From Thiomonas sp. FB-Cd (GTDB lineage: Bacteria > Pseudomonadota > Gammaproteobacteria > Burkholderiales > Burkholderiaceae_C), in assembly GCF_000733775.1 (NCBI RefSeq), contig NZ_JPOE01000002.1, forward strand, positions 558,001-622,000: DNA of 64,000 bases, read 5' to 3'. How positions within the stretch are numbered: the first letter of the stretch is position 1; each line of letters opens with the position of its first letter. Position numbers and translations under genes: made by a program. The notes below the pieces were generated by a model. That model was not told where the DNA came from, did no database searches, and saw only the letters and a program-made list of their open reading frames with translations. This document shows positions 54,981 through 64,000 of this stretch, in pieces.

Positions 54981-55289
54981 GATCTTCTTATATGGATGCC
55001 TCCCGGCGATCAAGAGCAATCGGCGTTGTGCTGTGAAGAGTCGGCTGCCGCCTTATATCCGGCCTCGATCGCGGGTTGTCTGGTTGCCCAGACGCGCCGC
55101 CGGCCCCGATGTCATTCGCGGACAAGCGCCTCATCTCCTAGAGCGGACTGTTGAAGTCCGACAACGGATTCAGGTTTGGCTTGCCCCGGTCCGACCGGTT
55201 CACATCACGCTGCGTCTTGCTGCCTCATCGCCTACAAAGGCGGTCCATTCCTTTCATCAAGTAAGAGTTGATCCATGGTCACCGTTCGT
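54981..55289. other. Intergenic region with IS110 end
   Basis: 309 bases. Contains a 6-bp hairpin CGGACT-N5-AGTCCG at 55144-55160 and, on the right, the non-coding 3-prime flank of the IS110 transposase gene. The exact end of the IS110 element could not be recognised by eye. No gene seen. Confidence 0.4.
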
Positions 55290-56366
55290 TCAGGCCGCTT
55301 GCGGCCGCACGCTGCGGTGGCCCCTCTGGTAATCCTGTTGTCTGGCCGTGACGGCCCAGATCGTCCGCGCCATCTTGGCCGCCTGGGCCACGATGACCAC
55401 GTTGGCCGGGCGCCGCTGCCGGATCTGCTCCAACCATGGCCCCGGTTCCTTGGCGTGCGTGAGCACGGATCGCGCGCCGTGGATCAACAGCGTTCGCACG
55501 TAGGCGTCGCCGCGTTTGGAGATGCCCTGCAGGCGGATCTTGCCGCCCGTGCCTCGCTGTGCGGGCACCAGGCCCAGCCAGGCGCAGAACTGGCGCGCCG
55601 AGCCGAAAGCGCGGGCGTCGCCCATGGTGGCGATCGCCGCTGTGGCGGTGAGCACCCCGACGCCGGGGATCTCGGCAATGCGCCGCATGTCCGGATCCTG
55701 GCGGAGTTGCCATGCCAGACGCTTGTCGATGGCGGCGATGTCCTCGCCCAGCGCCTTGATCCTTTGCACCTGCTCGCGCAGACTGTCGGCCACCATCTGC
55801 GGCAGCGCCGTCGAGAGTGCCTCCAGCGCCGCCTCGACCTCGCCCAGCATGGCCCGGCTGCCCTTGGCGAAGACGGTGCCGAACTCGTACAGCAATCCGC
55901 GCAGCGCGTTGGTCTGCATGACGCGCATCTTCATCAGCAGCTCGCGCTGGCGATGCAGCGTCAGCGTGGCCTGCTGCGCCAGCGACTTGACTCCGACGAA
56001 CTTGGTGCCCGGCTGCTGCACCGCCAGCCAGATCGCTCGCGCGTCCGTCGCATCGGTCTTGTTGCCCGACACGAACGGCCGCACCGCCCGGGCGTGCAGC
56101 AGCCTCACCTCATGGCCCAGCGCGCGCAGCTCGCGCGCCCAGTGGTGCGCCCCGCCGCAGGCCTCGATGCCGACCAGGCACCGCGCCCGGTTGGCGAAGT
56201 GCTCCAGCACCTTGGCCCGCTTGATCTGCACATTGGCAATCTCGCCCGTGAACATGTCGACCGTGTGCATCTGAAACACCAGCTTGGCGATGTCCAGCCC
56301 CACCACCTGCAGGCCGTCCATCGTGCCGATGATTTGCCCTGCGCTCATGCCTGTCTTACGATTCAT
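55290..56366 (-). CDS. IS110-family transposase (DEDD recombinase)
   Basis: 358 aa. The N-terminal RuvC-like domain has the DEDD residues Asp25 (VVGLDIAK), Glu68 (LVGIEACGG), Asp105 and Asp108 (NKTDATDARAI). The C-terminal Transposase_20 domain carries IPGVGVLTATA and the catalytic Ser region GGKIRLQGISKRGDAYVRTLL. The gene appears intact. IS110 elements use a bridge RNA from a non-coding end; the ~335 bases before the ATG are the candidate here. ATG at 56366; the in-frame extension to 56501 overlaps that region and is not transposase-like. Confidence 0.93.
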   Translation of the reverse strand: MNRKTGMSAGQIIGTMDGLQVVGLDIAKLVFQMHTVDMFTGEIANVQIKRAKVLEHFANRARCLVGIEACGGAHHWARELRALGHEVRLLHARAVRPFVSGNKTDATDARAIWLAVQQPGTKFVGVKSLAQQATLTLHRQRELLMKMRVMQTNALRGLLYEFGTVFAKGSRAMLGEVEAALEALSTALPQMVADSLREQVQRIKALGEDIAAIDKRLAWQLRQDPDMRRIAEIPGVGVLTATAAIATMGDARAFGSARQFCAWLGLVPAQRGTGGKIRLQGISKRGDAYVRTLLIHGARSVLTHAKEPGPWLEQIRQRRPANVVIVAQAAKMARTIWAVTARQQDYQRGHRSVRPQAA

Positions 56367-56702
56367 GTCGGGTCTCCGAGGGTGTTTGTGAAGACCGTGG
56401 TCTATCACGTCCTGGGCACATCGATGCCGTATCCACTCGGGGACCCACCCCGCCACCCTGGCGGCCAGGTCGACTCCGAACGGCCTCGCGTTCATCTCCA
56501 TACTCCTGTCTCAGTCCCCGCAGGGAGGGAGGCATCCATCACATCTCCGAGAAACCCCGCCGTTCAGGGCAGCGAGCGAAGAAGCGCCAATCGTTGATGT
56601 TGTCGAGTTATTGCTGAAATCGAGCTTCGTCTTTCCGAACCCCCACGCGGGTCAAATATCCGCGCGGACCCCGTGTTCGCATGCAGGGCGCAAAATGTAC
56701 TG
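56367..56702. other. Long 5-prime flank of IS110 transposase, possible bridge-RNA region
   Basis: 336 bases between the IS110 ATG and the RIO kinase gene. It contains compact stems such as CCTGG-CGG-CCAGG near 56455-56467 and is free of a credible gene. IS110-group elements encode their bridge RNA in this position. Element boundary and core dinucleotide were not identified; the right-hand part must hold the RIO kinase promoter. Confidence 0.35.
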
Positions 56703-57542
56703 ATGAAAGCACCCCCGCGCCTGCAACCCCTGATCAACGAGGGTTTGATCGATACAGTGGTACGCCAGCTCACAAGTGGCAAAGAAGCCATGGTCTATGT
56801 TGTCCGCCGGGGCGAGGAGGTGTGCTGCGCCAAGGTCTACAAGGAAGCCACTCAGAGGAGCTTTCGCCAAGCAGTGGACTATACCGAGAATCGCAAGGTG
56901 AAAAACACGCGCCAAGCGCGCGCGATGTCCAAGGGTACACGCTTCGGGCGGCAGGCGCAGGAAGCAGCGTGGCAGAGTGCTGAAGTGGATGCGCTTTATC
57001 GACTTGCGGGCGCTGGTGTACGCGTTCCAAGACCCATCAACTTTTGCGATGGTGTGTTGCTGATGGAGTTGGTTGTTGCCGAAGACGGGGACGCCGCACC
57101 GCGGCTGAACGACGTCATCTTCACGCAGGAACAGGCACGCTTGCACCACACGATGATCCTGCGTGAAGTCGTACGCATGCTGCGCGCCGGAATCGTTCAC
57201 GGGGACCTCTCGGAGTTCAACATCCTCCTTGGGATCGACGGCCCCGTCATTATTGATTTGCCCCAGGCAGTCGACGCGGCTGGCAACAACCACGCGAAGC
57301 GGATGCTATTGCGTGATGTGGCGAATCTGAGTGCGTTTTTCGCTCGCTTTGCGCCAGAGCTGCGAAACACGCGACATGGCGAGGAGATCTGGGATCTATA
57401 CAGCCGCGCAAGCTTAGACCCCGGAGTCGCACTCACCGGGGAGTTTGAATCCCACGAGCGCGCGGTGGACTTAGGCGGCGTTCTAAGGGAGATTGATGAC
57501 GCGCGCATCGAAGAACAATTACGCCGACTGCGCGCTCCCTAG
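56703..57542 (+). CDS. RIO-type serine/threonine protein kinase
   Basis: 279-aa atypical kinase. SGKEAMVYVVRRGEEVCCAKVYK contains the ATP-binding lysine; the catalytic loop is GIVHGDLSEFNILLG and the metal-binding Asp lies in VIIDLPQAVD, as in RIO1 kinases. TENRKVKNTRQARAMSKGTRFG is the RIO1-type flexible loop. RIO kinases work in ribosome maturation in eukaryotes and archaea; the role of bacterial members is unclear. The ATG at 56703 is preferred. It lies between an IS110 element and the molybdenum hydroxylase genes, perhaps acquired. Confidence 0.9.
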   Translation: MKAPPRLQPLINEGLIDTVVRQLTSGKEAMVYVVRRGEEVCCAKVYKEATQRSFRQAVDYTENRKVKNTRQARAMSKGTRFGRQAQEAAWQSAEVDALYRLAGAGVRVPRPINFCDGVLLMELVVAEDGDAAPRLNDVIFTQEQARLHHTMILREVVRMLRAGIVHGDLSEFNILLGIDGPVIIDLPQAVDAAGNNHAKRMLLRDVANLSAFFARFAPELRNTRHGEEIWDLYSRASLDPGVALTGEFESHERAVDLGGVLREIDDARIEEQLRRLRAP

Positions 57543-57825
57543 ATGCAGCTTGCGGCGGTGGCTGCATCGGCATCGAGCGGCGGCTGAGCGCAACATGCTC
57601 GCGATCCCGATGAAGCGGCGGGCATGTGAGCGGTAGGGCAGGGGGCCATGCCGCGGCAACGGTCTGCAGCGGGAGGAGGCGGGTCATGGCGTCACATGCA
57701 AGCCGTCGCGGGGCCATTTTGTGACAAGCAGAAACACGCACCGTTAACTAAGATGGCTTTCAGTCCGTCGAACTTTGACGGCTGTCAGACGCGGATCGCG
57801 TGTGTTGCGGAACTGGAGGGGCATC

Positions 57826-58290
57826 ATGATTCGATTCAATCTCAATGGCCAAGCGCATGCCTTGGATGTCAGCCCGGATACGCCTCTGCTTTGGGTTATT
57901 CGCGACCACCTCCAGCTCAATGGCACCAAATACGGCTGTGGGATTGCGGAATGCGGCGCCTGCACAGTTCATCTCAATGGGGCGGCGGTGCGTTCGTGCC
58001 AGATTCCGGTATCGTCTGCCGATAGCGGCGAGGTCGTCACGATTGAGGGCTTGACGGGGCCTGAGGCGAAGGCCGTTCAGGCGGCGTGGGTTGCCAACGC
58101 GGTTCCGCAATGCGGCTACTGCCAGTCCGGGCAGATCATGTCAGCAACCGTCTTGCTGCGGCAGACTCCTCGCCCCACGGATGAGCAGATTTCCGAGTTC
58201 ATGCGTGGCAATATCTGTCGCTGTGGAACCTACCAGCGAATTCGTGCAGCCATTCATCAAGCATCACAAGCATTGCACGAGGGGGCTTGA
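57826..58290 (+). CDS. iorA: [2Fe-2S] subunit of molybdenum hydroxylase (isoquinoline 1-oxidoreductase alpha type)
   Basis: 154-aa electron-transfer subunit. The N-terminal plant-ferredoxin-like cluster is [15 protein letters not shown] with the later Cys in RSCQIPV; the second cluster has [10 protein letters not shown] and [12 protein letters not shown]. This is the IorA/CoxS type. A strong GGAGGGG SD lies before the ATG at 57826. It is followed by iorB one base after the stop, so the pair is coupled. Electrons from substrate hydroxylation pass through it, probably to a cytochrome. Confidence 0.93.
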   Translation: MIRFNLNGQAHALDVSPDTPLLWVIRDHLQLNGTKYGCGIAECGACTVHLNGAAVRSCQIPVSSADSGEVVTIEGLTGPEAKAVQAAWVANAVPQCGYCQSGQIMSATVLLRQTPRPTDEQISEFMRGNICRCGTYQRIRAAIHQASQALHEGA

Positions 58291-58291
58291 A

Positions 58292-60460
58292 ATGCGTTCC
58301 ATCACGATGCCCGCACGGCGCCAATTTCTGAAAACGTCAGCATTAGCCGGTGGCGGATTAATGCTGAGTCTGTACCTGCCTGTACGCGACCGGATGGCGC
58401 AAGCCGGCGGCATCGCAGGTGATGCGGACGAGGCGCTTTTTGTGCCGAACGCATTTATTCGGATCACGGCCGACAACTGGGTGACGTTGATGGTCGATAA
58501 ATCGGAAATGGGGCAGGGTGTGATGACGTCCTTGCCCATGTTGCTGGCCGATGAGATGGATGCGGACTGGACGCGCGTGCACATCGAGCAGGCGCCTGCT
58601 TCTCCGGCTTACGTTAACCCCATGCTCGGCATGCAAGCCACTGGCGGCAGCACCAGCGTGCGGAGCTCTTGGCTGGCATTGCGTCAGGCCGGTGCTGTGG
58701 CGAGGGCGTTGCTGCTTGAGGCGGCGTCGGCGCAATGGAATGTGGATCGTGGCAACTGCCATGCCAGGTCGGGCGTCATCTACGGACCGGCTGGGCAGCA
58801 GGCCAGCTTCGGAAGCGTGGCTGCTGCAGCGGCCAAGTTGCCTGTGCCGGTAGACGCCAAGCTCAAGGATCCCAAGGACTTCACCCTCATCGGCAAGCCC
58901 GTTGCGCGTGTCGATGTGCCGTCAAAGACTAATGGGACGGCGGTGTTTGGTATTGACGTGCAAGTGCCGGGAATGCTGATTGCCTCCGTGGTGCAATGTC
59001 CGAGCTTCGGTGGCAAGCTGGTCGCGGTTGATGATCGTGCAGCCTTGAAGGTTCCAGGCGTGCAAGCGGTTGTCCCCATCAGCAGCGGCGTTGCGGTCGT
59101 TGCGACTGACTTCTGGTCGGCAAAGACGGGACGAGAGGCCTTGAAGATCCACTGGGATCGAGGGCCCGACGCGACAATGGACGACGCGTCCATCCTGGCA
59201 ATGTTCCGCGAAGGGGCCAAAGAGGCCGGCGCGGTGGCCTGGCGGGTGGGTCAAGGCGATGCGGCGCTGCAGCAAAAGCCCGGCTGGACAATGCTCGAAG
59301 CCACCTATACGGTTCCGTTTCTTGCGCATGCCACAATGGAGCCGATGAACTGTACTGCCCATGTGCAGAAGGACCGTTGTGACATTTGGGGTCCGACCCA
59401 GGCGCAAACCTTCAACCAGATCACGGCAAGCAAGATCACTGGGCTTGCGCAGAGCGCCATCTATGTGCACACCACCTTTCTCGGCGGCGGCTTTGGTCGG
59501 CGCTTTGAGCAGGATTTCGTGGCCCAGGCCGTGGAGATTTCGAAGGCTGTTTCACGCCCAGTCAAAGTGATCTGGCTGCGCGAGGACGACACGCGCCACG
59601 ACGCCTACCGCCCCGCAAACCTCGCTATCCTGCGCGCGGCAATCGGACCTGACAAACAGTTGGGCGCATGGAGCCACAAAATCGTCGGGCCGTCCATCAT
59701 GTCGCGCGTCTTCCCGTCGCACGTCAAAGGTGGACTCGACGAAACCTCGGTACAGGGAGCGGTCGATTTGCCCTATGACTTGCCCAATGCGCAGACGCGT
59801 TATGTCATGCGTAACACGCCCATTCCGGTTGGTTTCTGGCGCTCGGTCGGTCATTCGATCAATGCGTTCACGGTCGAGTCGTTCATGGACGAAGTCGCAC
59901 ACGCGGCGGGGCAAGACCCGTATCAATTCCGTCGCGGCCTGCTGGGCCACGACAAGCGGGCATTAGAAACGCTCGACATCGCAGCGCGTATGGCAGGTTG
60001 GGGTCAGCCCCTGCCGCCTGGGCATTTTCACGGGATCGCCATGCATCACTCCTTCGGCTCCTATGTTTCGGAGGTGGCAGAAGTTTCAGTGAGCAAGACC
60101 GGTGAAGTCCGTGTGCATCGCGTCAGTTGTGCCGTTGATTGCGGGCATGTGGTGAATCCCGACACGGTGCGAGCGCAGATGGAAAGCGCCATTAATTTTG
60201 GATTGACGGCTGCGTTGCTTGATGGGATCCAGGTCCGTGACGGCGGGGTTGTGCAGGCAAACTTCGACACCTATCGCATGCTGCGGATCGATGCGGCGCC
60301 ACATATTGCGGTCCACATCGTTCCAAGCATCGAAGCCCCGGGCGGGATCGGCGAGCCCGGTACACCGCCCATCGCGCCGGCCGTGACCAATGCAATCTTT
60401 GCTGCGACGGGCAAGCGCGTCCGCCAGCTCCCCATCAGTACGCATCAGCTCAGGACCTGA
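58292..60460 (+). CDS. iorB: Molybdopterin-binding subunit of molybdenum hydroxylase (isoquinoline 1-oxidoreductase beta type)
   Basis: 722 aa, catalytic subunit of the IorAB/aldehyde-dehydrogenase type. A Tat signal [18 protein letters not shown] targets it folded to the periplasm. Motifs for the molybdenum cofactor include [42 protein letters not shown] and the C-terminal [19 protein letters not shown], with the active-site Glu in GEPGTPP. The substrate (aldehyde or N-heterocycle) cannot be told. IorB has an inverted domain order relative to xanthine dehydrogenase large subunits. Confidence 0.93.
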   Translation: MRSITMPARRQFLKTSALAGGGLMLSLYLPVRDRMAQAGGIAGDADEALFVPNAFIRITADNWVTLMVDKSEMGQGVMTSLPMLLADEMDADWTRVHIEQAPASPAYVNPMLGMQATGGSTSVRSSWLALRQAGAVARALLLEAASAQWNVDRGNCHARSGVIYGPAGQQASFGSVAAAAAKLPVPVDAKLKDPKDFTLIGKPVARVDVPSKTNGTAVFGIDVQVPGMLIASVVQCPSFGGKLVAVDDRAALKVPGVQAVVPISSGVAVVATDFWSAKTGREALKIHWDRGPDATMDDASILAMFREGAKEAGAVAWRVGQGDAALQQKPGWTMLEATYTVPFLAHATMEPMNCTAHVQKDRCDIWGPTQAQTFNQITASKITGLAQSAIYVHTTFLGGGFGRRFEQDFVAQAVEISKAVSRPVKVIWLREDDTRHDAYRPANLAILRAAIGPDKQLGAWSHKIVGPSIMSRVFPSHVKGGLDETSVQGAVDLPYDLPNAQTRYVMRNTPIPVGFWRSVGHSINAFTVESFMDEVAHAAGQDPYQFRRGLLGHDKRALETLDIAARMAGWGQPLPPGHFHGIAMHHSFGSYVSEVAEVSVSKTGEVRVHRVSCAVDCGHVVNPDTVRAQMESAINFGLTAALLDGIQVRDGGVVQANFDTYRMLRIDAAPHIAVHIVPSIEAPGGIGEPGTPPIAPAVTNAIFAATGKRVRQLPISTHQLRT

Positions 60461-61195
60461 GCGAGACGAGCCCGCTGGAGCAACGCCCGCCGCCGCAGCG
60501 GCGGGGAAGACCCCGCGGCATCTTTACCGCTGCAGGATTCTGCGCGGTCTGCGGTGCTGATTTTTTGTGTGACCAGTGGTTGCCTGCGGCGCTGTGCACA
60601 ATCCAGTGTGACATGCAGGACCGGCCCGGAGTACAAGAAAAGATCGGGTTCAGCGGAGAACCGCATCATGATGATCTGCGCGTGTGATGGTCTCACGCCA
60701 TTGCCCGATTGTGGACCAAACAAATTCGGGTAACTTCGCATTAGCTTCGATCATGCACGGGCTATAGTCGAAGCAGTGCAGCTCCTCAGCTCGAAAGGAA
60801 GGGGATGGGACGTGGCGTAAACGGCGGACCCTCCTGTGTGGCGTTAACTTGGTCTTCGCGCAGGCGCAAAGTCGAGCGTCGATCGACCGGCGCAGACGTG
60901 GGGGCTTGCGTGGGGCGGCTTGGCTTCTCAAGGGGCGTTCGCCGACGCCGCCCCCTGGATTGAGGCGGACGGAGCCCGGGTGAAGGCGATGTGGTTGATC
61001 GGCGACTTTGGTTGGGTGGAGTCGTTGTCCAGGATTTGTTTGCGTTTTGTTTGCGCTATGCGGGAGCGATATGCATGTTCAAGCCCGGTCAGCCGGGGCT
61101 AACATGAAACGGCGTTCAATCTTGCCGGACAGAACAAGCATGTCGGGTGAAGATCGCGGCTGATTACCAACAATCTACCAACAATCGAGGTGGTC
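60461..61195. other. Intergenic region without recognisable gene
   Basis: 735 bases. Just after iorB is an 8-bp GC-rich hairpin CCCGCCGC-CGCA-GCGGCGGG (60486-60505) without a T-tract, a possible weak terminator. Further on are small stems such as AGCCC...GGGCT near 61083-61101. Short frames exist but show no family features. The promoter of the CoxG-like gene should lie near the right end. Confidence 0.45.
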
Positions 61196-61762
61196 ATGGA
61201 CGTTCAAGGCAAACGCATCATTCCTTTGACACCAGTGAAGACTTGGGAGGCGCTGAATTCGACGCGCATGCTACGGGCATCGATCCCGGGTTGCGAATCG
61301 GTCACTCAGTCGGGCGACAACTCTTTTGAGGTTGTTCAGGTCTTGAAGCTCGCGGGGCATGAGACACGCTTCACGAGTACCTTGACTCTGGAGGACGTGG
61401 ACCCTCCACACAGCTATGTGCTCCGCTTCAGCGGGAATGGTGGCCAGGGCGGTTTCGGGATGGGGCATGCCTTGATCGCGCTGCAAGCCATTGATGGCAG
61501 CACACAGATGAACTATCAAGCTGACATCGAGGTCGGCGGCACACTTGCGCAAATGAGTCGCAGCGTGGCAGAGGTCGCAGTGAAGGGCCTGATGGACGAT
61601 TTTTTCAGCCGCTTTGAGCGCGCCGTCCGGGGTGAGGTCGGCGATCTCGCACCGCGGGGCATGGTTGAGCGTCTTTGGTTCATGATGCCCCCCTGGGCTT
61701 GGGCGGTCTCGACGCTCGTAGTCGTGTTTATTCTTTATTGGGGCTTGCACGGGACCTGGTGA
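61196..61762 (+). CDS. CoxG-like SRPBCC membrane protein
   Basis: 188 aa. The CoxG (SRPBCC/START-like) domain occupies residues 1-150, starting MDVQGKRIIPLTPVKTWEAL and IPGCESVTQSGDN; ALIALQAIDGSTQMNYQADIEVGGTLAQ fits the family core. A C-terminal helix (about 163-184, PPWAWAVSTLVVVFILYW) anchors it in the membrane. CoxG recruits assembly factors for Mo-hydroxylases such as CO dehydrogenase. It lies downstream of iorAB on the same strand, so a role in maturation or anchoring of IorAB is likely but inferred. SD GAGG before the ATG. Confidence 0.88.
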   Translation: MDVQGKRIIPLTPVKTWEALNSTRMLRASIPGCESVTQSGDNSFEVVQVLKLAGHETRFTSTLTLEDVDPPHSYVLRFSGNGGQGGFGMGHALIALQAIDGSTQMNYQADIEVGGTLAQMSRSVAEVAVKGLMDDFFSRFERAVRGEVGDLAPRGMVERLWFMMPPWAWAVSTLVVVFILYWGLHGTW

Positions 61763-61847
61763 AGGGGTTCTGAGGATTGCCTTCATCGATAAGCATGCCA
61801 CGTGTCGAGCTTCGTGGCGTCGCAAAGCCACACGCTTCTGGGGGTTG

Positions 61848-62129
61848 ATGACCATGCCGCGCAAATGCGTCGAGATCGAGCTTGCACAGACGGTTGTTTT
61901 TCGTGATCGAGTCCTGCTCAAGAGTGCACGAGGGAACATCTATGCGTGGGCCATCAAGGAGGAGCTTGCCCGAAGCCGAGAGGACTTTTTTTTGTTAATG
62001 GCTAGGCCGGGCGATATCTTGCGTTTGGAAGTTGAGTACCGCGACAGCCACGATCCCCATAGCCGGTTTATCGGGGAATACGTCATCAGCGTCGAACTGC
62101 CCAAACTGACTGAGGACAAGGGCTATTAA
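61848..62129 (+). CDS. Hypothetical protein (93 aa)
   Basis: Short soluble protein beginning MTMPRKCVEIELAQTVVFRD, with alternating hydrophobic residues suggesting a small beta-rich fold (DILRLEVEYRDSHDP, RFIGEYVISVELPKL). I recognise no family. Start at the ATG at 61848 or 61854; G-rich sequence upstream may serve as SD. It follows the CoxG-like gene by 85 bp and is followed by a terminator-like hairpin, which supports it as the last gene of that unit. Confidence 0.6.
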   Translation: MTMPRKCVEIELAQTVVFRDRVLLKSARGNIYAWAIKEELARSREDFFLLMARPGDILRLEVEYRDSHDPHSRFIGEYVISVELPKLTEDKGY

Positions 62130-62145
62130 TCAGCGTATTGGACTG

Positions 62146-62165
62146 CCGCGGCGATGCCGCGGTTT
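62146..62165 (+). terminator. Terminator-like hairpin
   Basis: 7-bp perfect stem CCGCGGC-GAT-GCCGCGG followed by TTTG, 16 bases after the hypothetical gene's stop. Short T-tract, so strength is uncertain. Confidence 0.55.
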
Positions 62166-62390
62166 GTCGTGCCGCTCCAATGCACCGCATCGGCATGGCC
62201 ACCGTGGCGCAAAGGCGCAGGAAGGCGATGGTCGGCACCAGCGTAGTCAGGCTTGCCAACCGCCCGAAGGGCCGGGCGCTTGTGCTGGCGCACGGCGACG
62301 GCACACGGGGTTTGTGCGCGAGGCGGCGCTCAGGATGCGCTTGCAATTTGAACCGGTTACGGGGACATATGGGACGGTTCCTTCGCCATC

Positions 62391-62927
62391 TCATTTCATG
62401 CGGGACGGCAGGCGAATCGTGTCGCCAGCGACCATGAAAACGCCATTTCCACGATGATGGAGTGTCTTTGGATTTTTGTTGGATGGATCCACCCACGTCT
62501 TTAGGACTTCAAGGATGAACATTCCATACTTGTTAACCAACCGTGTGTCGACGACCTTGCATTCCAGGCTGGCGTAGCACTCGTCGATGATCGGCGCAGC
62601 GACCGTGGTGGCAGCTTTGGCTGTCAAGCCAAACTGTTCAAACTTGTCGATGCCTCGACCCGAGGCGTTGCCGCATGCGACGACCTGTGGTGCGAGTTCA
62701 AGCGTCGGAATATTGATCACGCATTCCCGCGTCTTTTTCAAAATGGAAAAGGTGTAATCCCCATCGCCAAGGACGCATGCCACCGCTGGCGGCTCGAATT
62801 CGACCATGGTGTGCCACGACAGGGTCATGACGTTATTGCGCCCCTTCATTGACGTCGTGAGCAAAACCACGGGTCCCGGTTCAAGCAAACCATAAACGTG
62901 AGCTAGGGAAAGCTCTGTCTTGCGCAT
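62391..62927 (-). CDS. Flavin reductase family protein (FMN-binding split barrel)
   Basis: 178 aa. LLEPGPVVLLTTSMKGRNNVMTLSW near the start and FSILKKTRECVINIPT, VACGNASGRGIDKFEQFGL are typical of flavin reductase-like FMN-binding proteins. The ATG at 62927 starts the conserved part (MRKTELSLAHVYGLLEPGP); the frame is open to 63119 but the added residues are not family-like. The exact substrate is unknown. Divergent from the nitroreductase gene at 63233. Confidence 0.87.
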   Translation of the reverse strand: MRKTELSLAHVYGLLEPGPVVLLTTSMKGRNNVMTLSWHTMVEFEPPAVACVLGDGDYTFSILKKTRECVINIPTLELAPQVVACGNASGRGIDKFEQFGLTAKAATTVAAPIIDECYASLECKVVDTRLVNKYGMFILEVLKTWVDPSNKNPKTLHHRGNGVFMVAGDTIRLPSRMK

Positions 62928-63232
62928 GCCGATGCTCCAACACCATTTGCTGCGTCGACGCGAATGAAACCAGGCCCATTCGCCGTCCAATGTGATGCGG
63001 CCGTCCCTTGCTCGGCCATTTCGCAGGCTCCCATGCAGGGCCACTTCTTGTGCACAAGGGCATGTACGGGGCGCGATTGGACGGCTAGGGCGACATGTAT
63101 AACCACCCTTCTCGTTCATGCTAGGGGCCGGCGCAAGTTAATCAAGTCTGTTATTTGCGATAGGTCAAACGGCTTCAGGCAATTCCGACTAGCCTGCTCA
63201 ATGGGGGCAGGCCGATCGAGTGGAGGAAGTCG
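62928..63232. other. Divergent intergenic region, flavin reductase/nitroreductase
   Basis: 305 bases that must contain promoters of both divergent redox genes. I see no clear dyad or small gene. Confidence 0.4.
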
Positions 63233-63874
63233 ATGAGTACGATCACGAAGCTGGCGCTGGGGATGATGGGGCAACTGCGCCCAAAACCCGCGCGGGGGGA
63301 TGCGGCGACATCAATCGTGTTGCCGCCACCGACCATGCACGGCGGCGCGCAGTTGATGGACGCATTGCGCATGCGGCATTCATCGCGCGAGTTTTCGTCT
63401 GCCGAGCTTCCGTTGCCCTTGCTATCGGATCTGCTGTGGGCGGCCTATGGGGTGAACCGGTCCGAAGGCAAGCGCACAGCTCCCTCGGCCCTGAACGCCC
63501 AAGAGGTCGATGTCTTTCTCGCCTTGCCATCCGGTGCCTATCGGTACGATGCCGCCGCCAATGCGCTGCATCGGGTCGCAGCAGGCGATTTGCGTCGCAT
63601 CACGGGCTATCAGGACTTTGTCGACGACGCCCCATTGGATCTTGTTTATGTCGCCGACCATGGGCGGATGGGTATGGTCCCCGTGACGCAACGCGAGTCC
63701 TATGCGTCTGTCGCTGCCGGTGCGATCGCGCAAAATGTTTACCTGTTTGCCGCCTGCCATGGGCTGGCCACGGTTCTACGCGCATGGATCGATCGGGGCG
63801 CCATTGCGGATGCGCTTGGCTTGACCCATGATCAGCAGGTCTTGTTATCCCAAACTGTGGGATATCCCCCATAG
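63233..63874 (+). CDS. SagB-type nitroreductase-family protein
   Basis: 213 aa, FMN-dependent nitroreductase fold. LMDALRMRHSSREFSSAELPLPLLSDLLWAAYGVNR holds the FMN-binding Arg-Ser-Ser type motif; SVAAGAIAQNVYLFAACHGLATVLRAW is the second conserved block. The N-terminal ~35 residues look like a signal or propeptide-like lead (MSTITKLALGMMGQL). This branch includes oxidases in peptide modification and stand-alone nitroreductases; here there is no visible precursor peptide. It precedes chaB by 48 bp. Confidence 0.87.
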   Translation: MSTITKLALGMMGQLRPKPARGDAATSIVLPPPTMHGGAQLMDALRMRHSSREFSSAELPLPLLSDLLWAAYGVNRSEGKRTAPSALNAQEVDVFLALPSGAYRYDAAANALHRVAAGDLRRITGYQDFVDDAPLDLVYVADHGRMGMVPVTQRESYASVAAGAIAQNVYLFAACHGLATVLRAWIDRGAIADALGLTHDQQVLLSQTVGYPP

Positions 63875-63922
63875 GCGAGTCCTTCGTGGTGCGAGGTGCA
63901 CGGTCACAATGTGAGGGCCGAG

Positions 63923-64000
63923 ATGCCATACGGGTCGAATTTCGATCTTCCACCATCCGTGCGCGAGCATTTGCCCGAGCATGCTCAGGACATTTTTCGT
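63923..64000 (+). CDS. chaB: ChaB family cation-transport regulator, start only
   Basis: The first 26 codons are present before the right edge: MPYGSNFDLPPSVREHLPEH then AQDIFR. This matches the N-terminus of ChaB (MPYKTKSDLPESVKHVLP and HAQDIYK in E. coli). A GAGGG-type SD lies before the ATG. ChaB proteins are small and of unsettled function, linked to the ChaA antiporter in E. coli. Confidence 0.85.
   Translation, partial: MPYGSNFDLPPSVREHLPEHAQDIFR

Noticed and set aside
55275..56597. 440-aa plus-strand frame over the IS110 transposase
   Set aside because: Antisense of a conserved DEDD transposase; GC-rich third positions keep the opposite strand open.

Overview
This window looks like a chromosomal segment of a betaproteobacterium, most likely of the order Burkholderiales. 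The evidence is gene order and protein type: parvulin-bolA-yciB-msrB-selO, mfd next to ispDF and serB, and ilvBHC followed by psd and pssA. Base composition appears uniformly GC-rich. No rRNA, tRNA or CRISPR array was recognised. The genus cannot be decided from the sequence alone.

Layout, left part (1-34.7 kb), mostly core metabolism. A serine dehydratase (cut by the left edge) and a threonine aldolase are followed by an Rrf2/NsrR-type sensor and a ba3-type (B-family) heme-copper oxidase operon with SCO and CtaG assembly factors. Then come ftsH, the bolA-yciB-msrB-selO block, a complete branched-chain amino acid-type ABC importer (livGF-K-HM), a CorC/CNNM-type membrane protein, metC, serB, mfd, ispD-ispF, the ilvBHC operon with a strong terminator, and psd-pssA. 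A GMC-family alcohol dehydrogenase with a frameshift ends tail-to-tail on pssA.

Middle part (34.7-49 kb), regulators paired with divergent targets, with several clear dyad operators: wrbA/hxlR, lrgAB/lysR and emrB-like/marR. A lone tnpB (IS200/IS605 type, catalytic residues intact, no tnpA) sits beside a secreted SGNH hydrolase. A Sel1-repeat gene, a GNAT acetyltransferase and an FNR-type [4Fe-4S] regulator lie in a row behind a near-perfect sigma-54 promoter. A cardiolipin synthase-like phospholipase D follows.

Right part (49-64 kb), accessory. It holds many very small envelope or stress proteins: a BON lipoprotein, a Pro/Gln-rich exported protein, a glycine-zipper lipoprotein, DUF3185, an lmo0937-type protein of 48 aa, CsbD, an AI-2E-family permease and DUF3309. 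An IS630 element has inserted precisely into the csbD stop codon, and an IS110 element lies next to a RIO-type kinase. A molybdenum hydroxylase pair (iorAB type) with a CoxG-like membrane protein, a flavin reductase, a SagB-type nitroreductase and the start of chaB end the window.

The themes are respiration with nitric-oxide or redox sensing on the left, and envelope stress and redox defence on the right. I did not find a system that I can confidently call undescribed. The best leads are the sigma-54/Sel1/GNAT/FNR cluster, the NsrR-like dyad before the ba3 oxidase, and the small-protein stress cassette with its IS630 insertion.
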